Below are positions 6,280 through 6,584 of a stretch of DNA of 6,584 bases, piece after piece (the first letter of the stretch is position 1; every line of letters begins with the position of its first letter). The position numbers were made by a program, and so were the translations under genes. The notes beneath the pieces are model-generated. The model was given only the letters and a program-made list of their open reading frames with translations, was not told the origin of the DNA and did not search any database. The DNA is from an uncultured Phycisphaerales bacterium (GTDB taxonomy: Bacteria; Planctomycetota; Phycisphaerae; Sedimentisphaerales; Anaerobacaceae), in NCBI GenBank assembly GCA_937868145.1, contig CALMMH010000715.1, forward strand, positions 1 through 6,584. Direction: 5' to 3'.

Positions 6280-6584
6280 ACTTCGAAGAAAGATAGATGC
6301 TGCCAAGTGAAAGATTCATGGAGCGAGCTGTTGCTCGATACACACGTTCCTGCGGTTCTCCAGCGTTATCTGTAATAAAGGACGCAGTGGAAAGACGACT
6401 GTTACACAGATTTCTCAGGTTTCTGCAAAAAATGTGGCTTGTCGAAACGGAGGAAGGCCGGCGTGTGGACCCGGCCCTCCTTCCAACTCATCTATCTCTC
6501 TCTACGGTAACGGTTTAAGGTGTTTCTGAACTTGCCGCCTGTGGGACCGGAATGAGAGGTGCGTTCGGCGTCAGTTGAATCCGG
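6280..6584. other. No convincing gene; region upstream of the psd-side terminator
   Basis: On the plus strand a 73-codon frame (6297-6518) has no ribosome site, no recognisable domain and runs through a GC hairpin. On the minus strand a 29-codon frame beginning near 6470 ends well short of the terminator. The stretch is less GC-rich than the genes around it. It may be the 3' untranslated end of a gene beyond the right edge, or hold a small RNA ending at the 6249-6279 terminator. Confidence 0.5.
6449..6484. repeat. GC-rich hairpin
   Basis: GGCCGG (6456-6461) pairs with CCGGCC (6471-6476) around a 9-nt loop. GGAG (6449-6452) can extend it with CTCC (6477-6480) across a 3-nt bulge, or GGAAGG with CCTTCC in an alternative register. 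No T-run follows on the plus strand and only a short GTTT on the minus strand, so it is at best a weak terminator. Confidence 0.45.

Noticed and set aside
6177..6281. N-terminal extension of Psd starting at a GTG (6281)
   Set aside because: The extension would be encoded by the intrinsic terminator at 6249-6279 and the psd promoter at 6186-6214. The ATG at 6176 sits just before the first hydrophobic segment, as expected.
6297..6518. Plus-strand open frame of 73 codons
   Set aside because: It has no Shine-Dalgarno sequence, no recognisable motif and an atypical composition, and it reads straight through the hairpin at 6449-6484.

Overview
The window is GC-rich bacterial DNA with five protein genes, one of them cut by the left edge. 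No mobile element, rRNA, tRNA or CRISPR array was seen. The gene types are an exported family GH95 alpha-L-fucosidase-like enzyme, a small M50 membrane protease, a PilZ protein, and a short-form phosphatidylserine decarboxylase paired with a phosphatidylserine synthase. Together they suggest a Gram-negative polysaccharide degrader, and I would guess a member of the Planctomycetota (Phycisphaerae-like). That assignment is inference from gene content and base composition; no marker gene is present.

Layout, left to right. (1) 1-629, minus: N-terminal 209 codons of an M50 site-2-protease-like membrane metalloprotease; its 3' end lies beyond the left edge. (2) 683-3079, minus: complete GH95 enzyme with a signal peptide, 53 bp upstream of the protease gene and in the same direction, so the two may share a transcript. 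(3) 3080-3662: a 583-bp divergent intergenic region with a long inverted repeat near the GH95 gene and several potential RNA hairpins leading up to the PilZ gene. The last hairpin abuts the ribosome binding site. (4) 3663-4532, plus: a 289-aa PilZ protein with intact c-di-GMP-binding motifs. (5) 4537-5442, minus: pssA, whose end faces the PilZ gene with only 4 bp between the stop codons. (6) 5460-6176, minus: psd, 17 bp upstream of pssA and clearly in one operon with it. (7) 6177-6584: a good promoter for psd, a strong intrinsic terminator for minus-strand transcription arriving from the right, another GC-rich hairpin, and no convincing gene.

How the genes work together: psd and pssA form the phosphatidylethanolamine branch. 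PssA makes phosphatidylserine from CDP-diacylglycerol and serine, and Psd decarboxylates it to phosphatidylethanolamine. The psd promoter places the predicted RNA start only about 1-3 nt before the ATG, and no Shine-Dalgarno sequence is present, so psd looks leaderless or nearly so. The PilZ protein is probably a c-di-GMP effector, with nothing local naming its partner. The GH95 enzyme would act outside the cytoplasm on fucosylated glycans. The most interesting non-coding signals are the folded leader before the PilZ gene and the terminator at 6249-6279, which has no visible gene in front of it.
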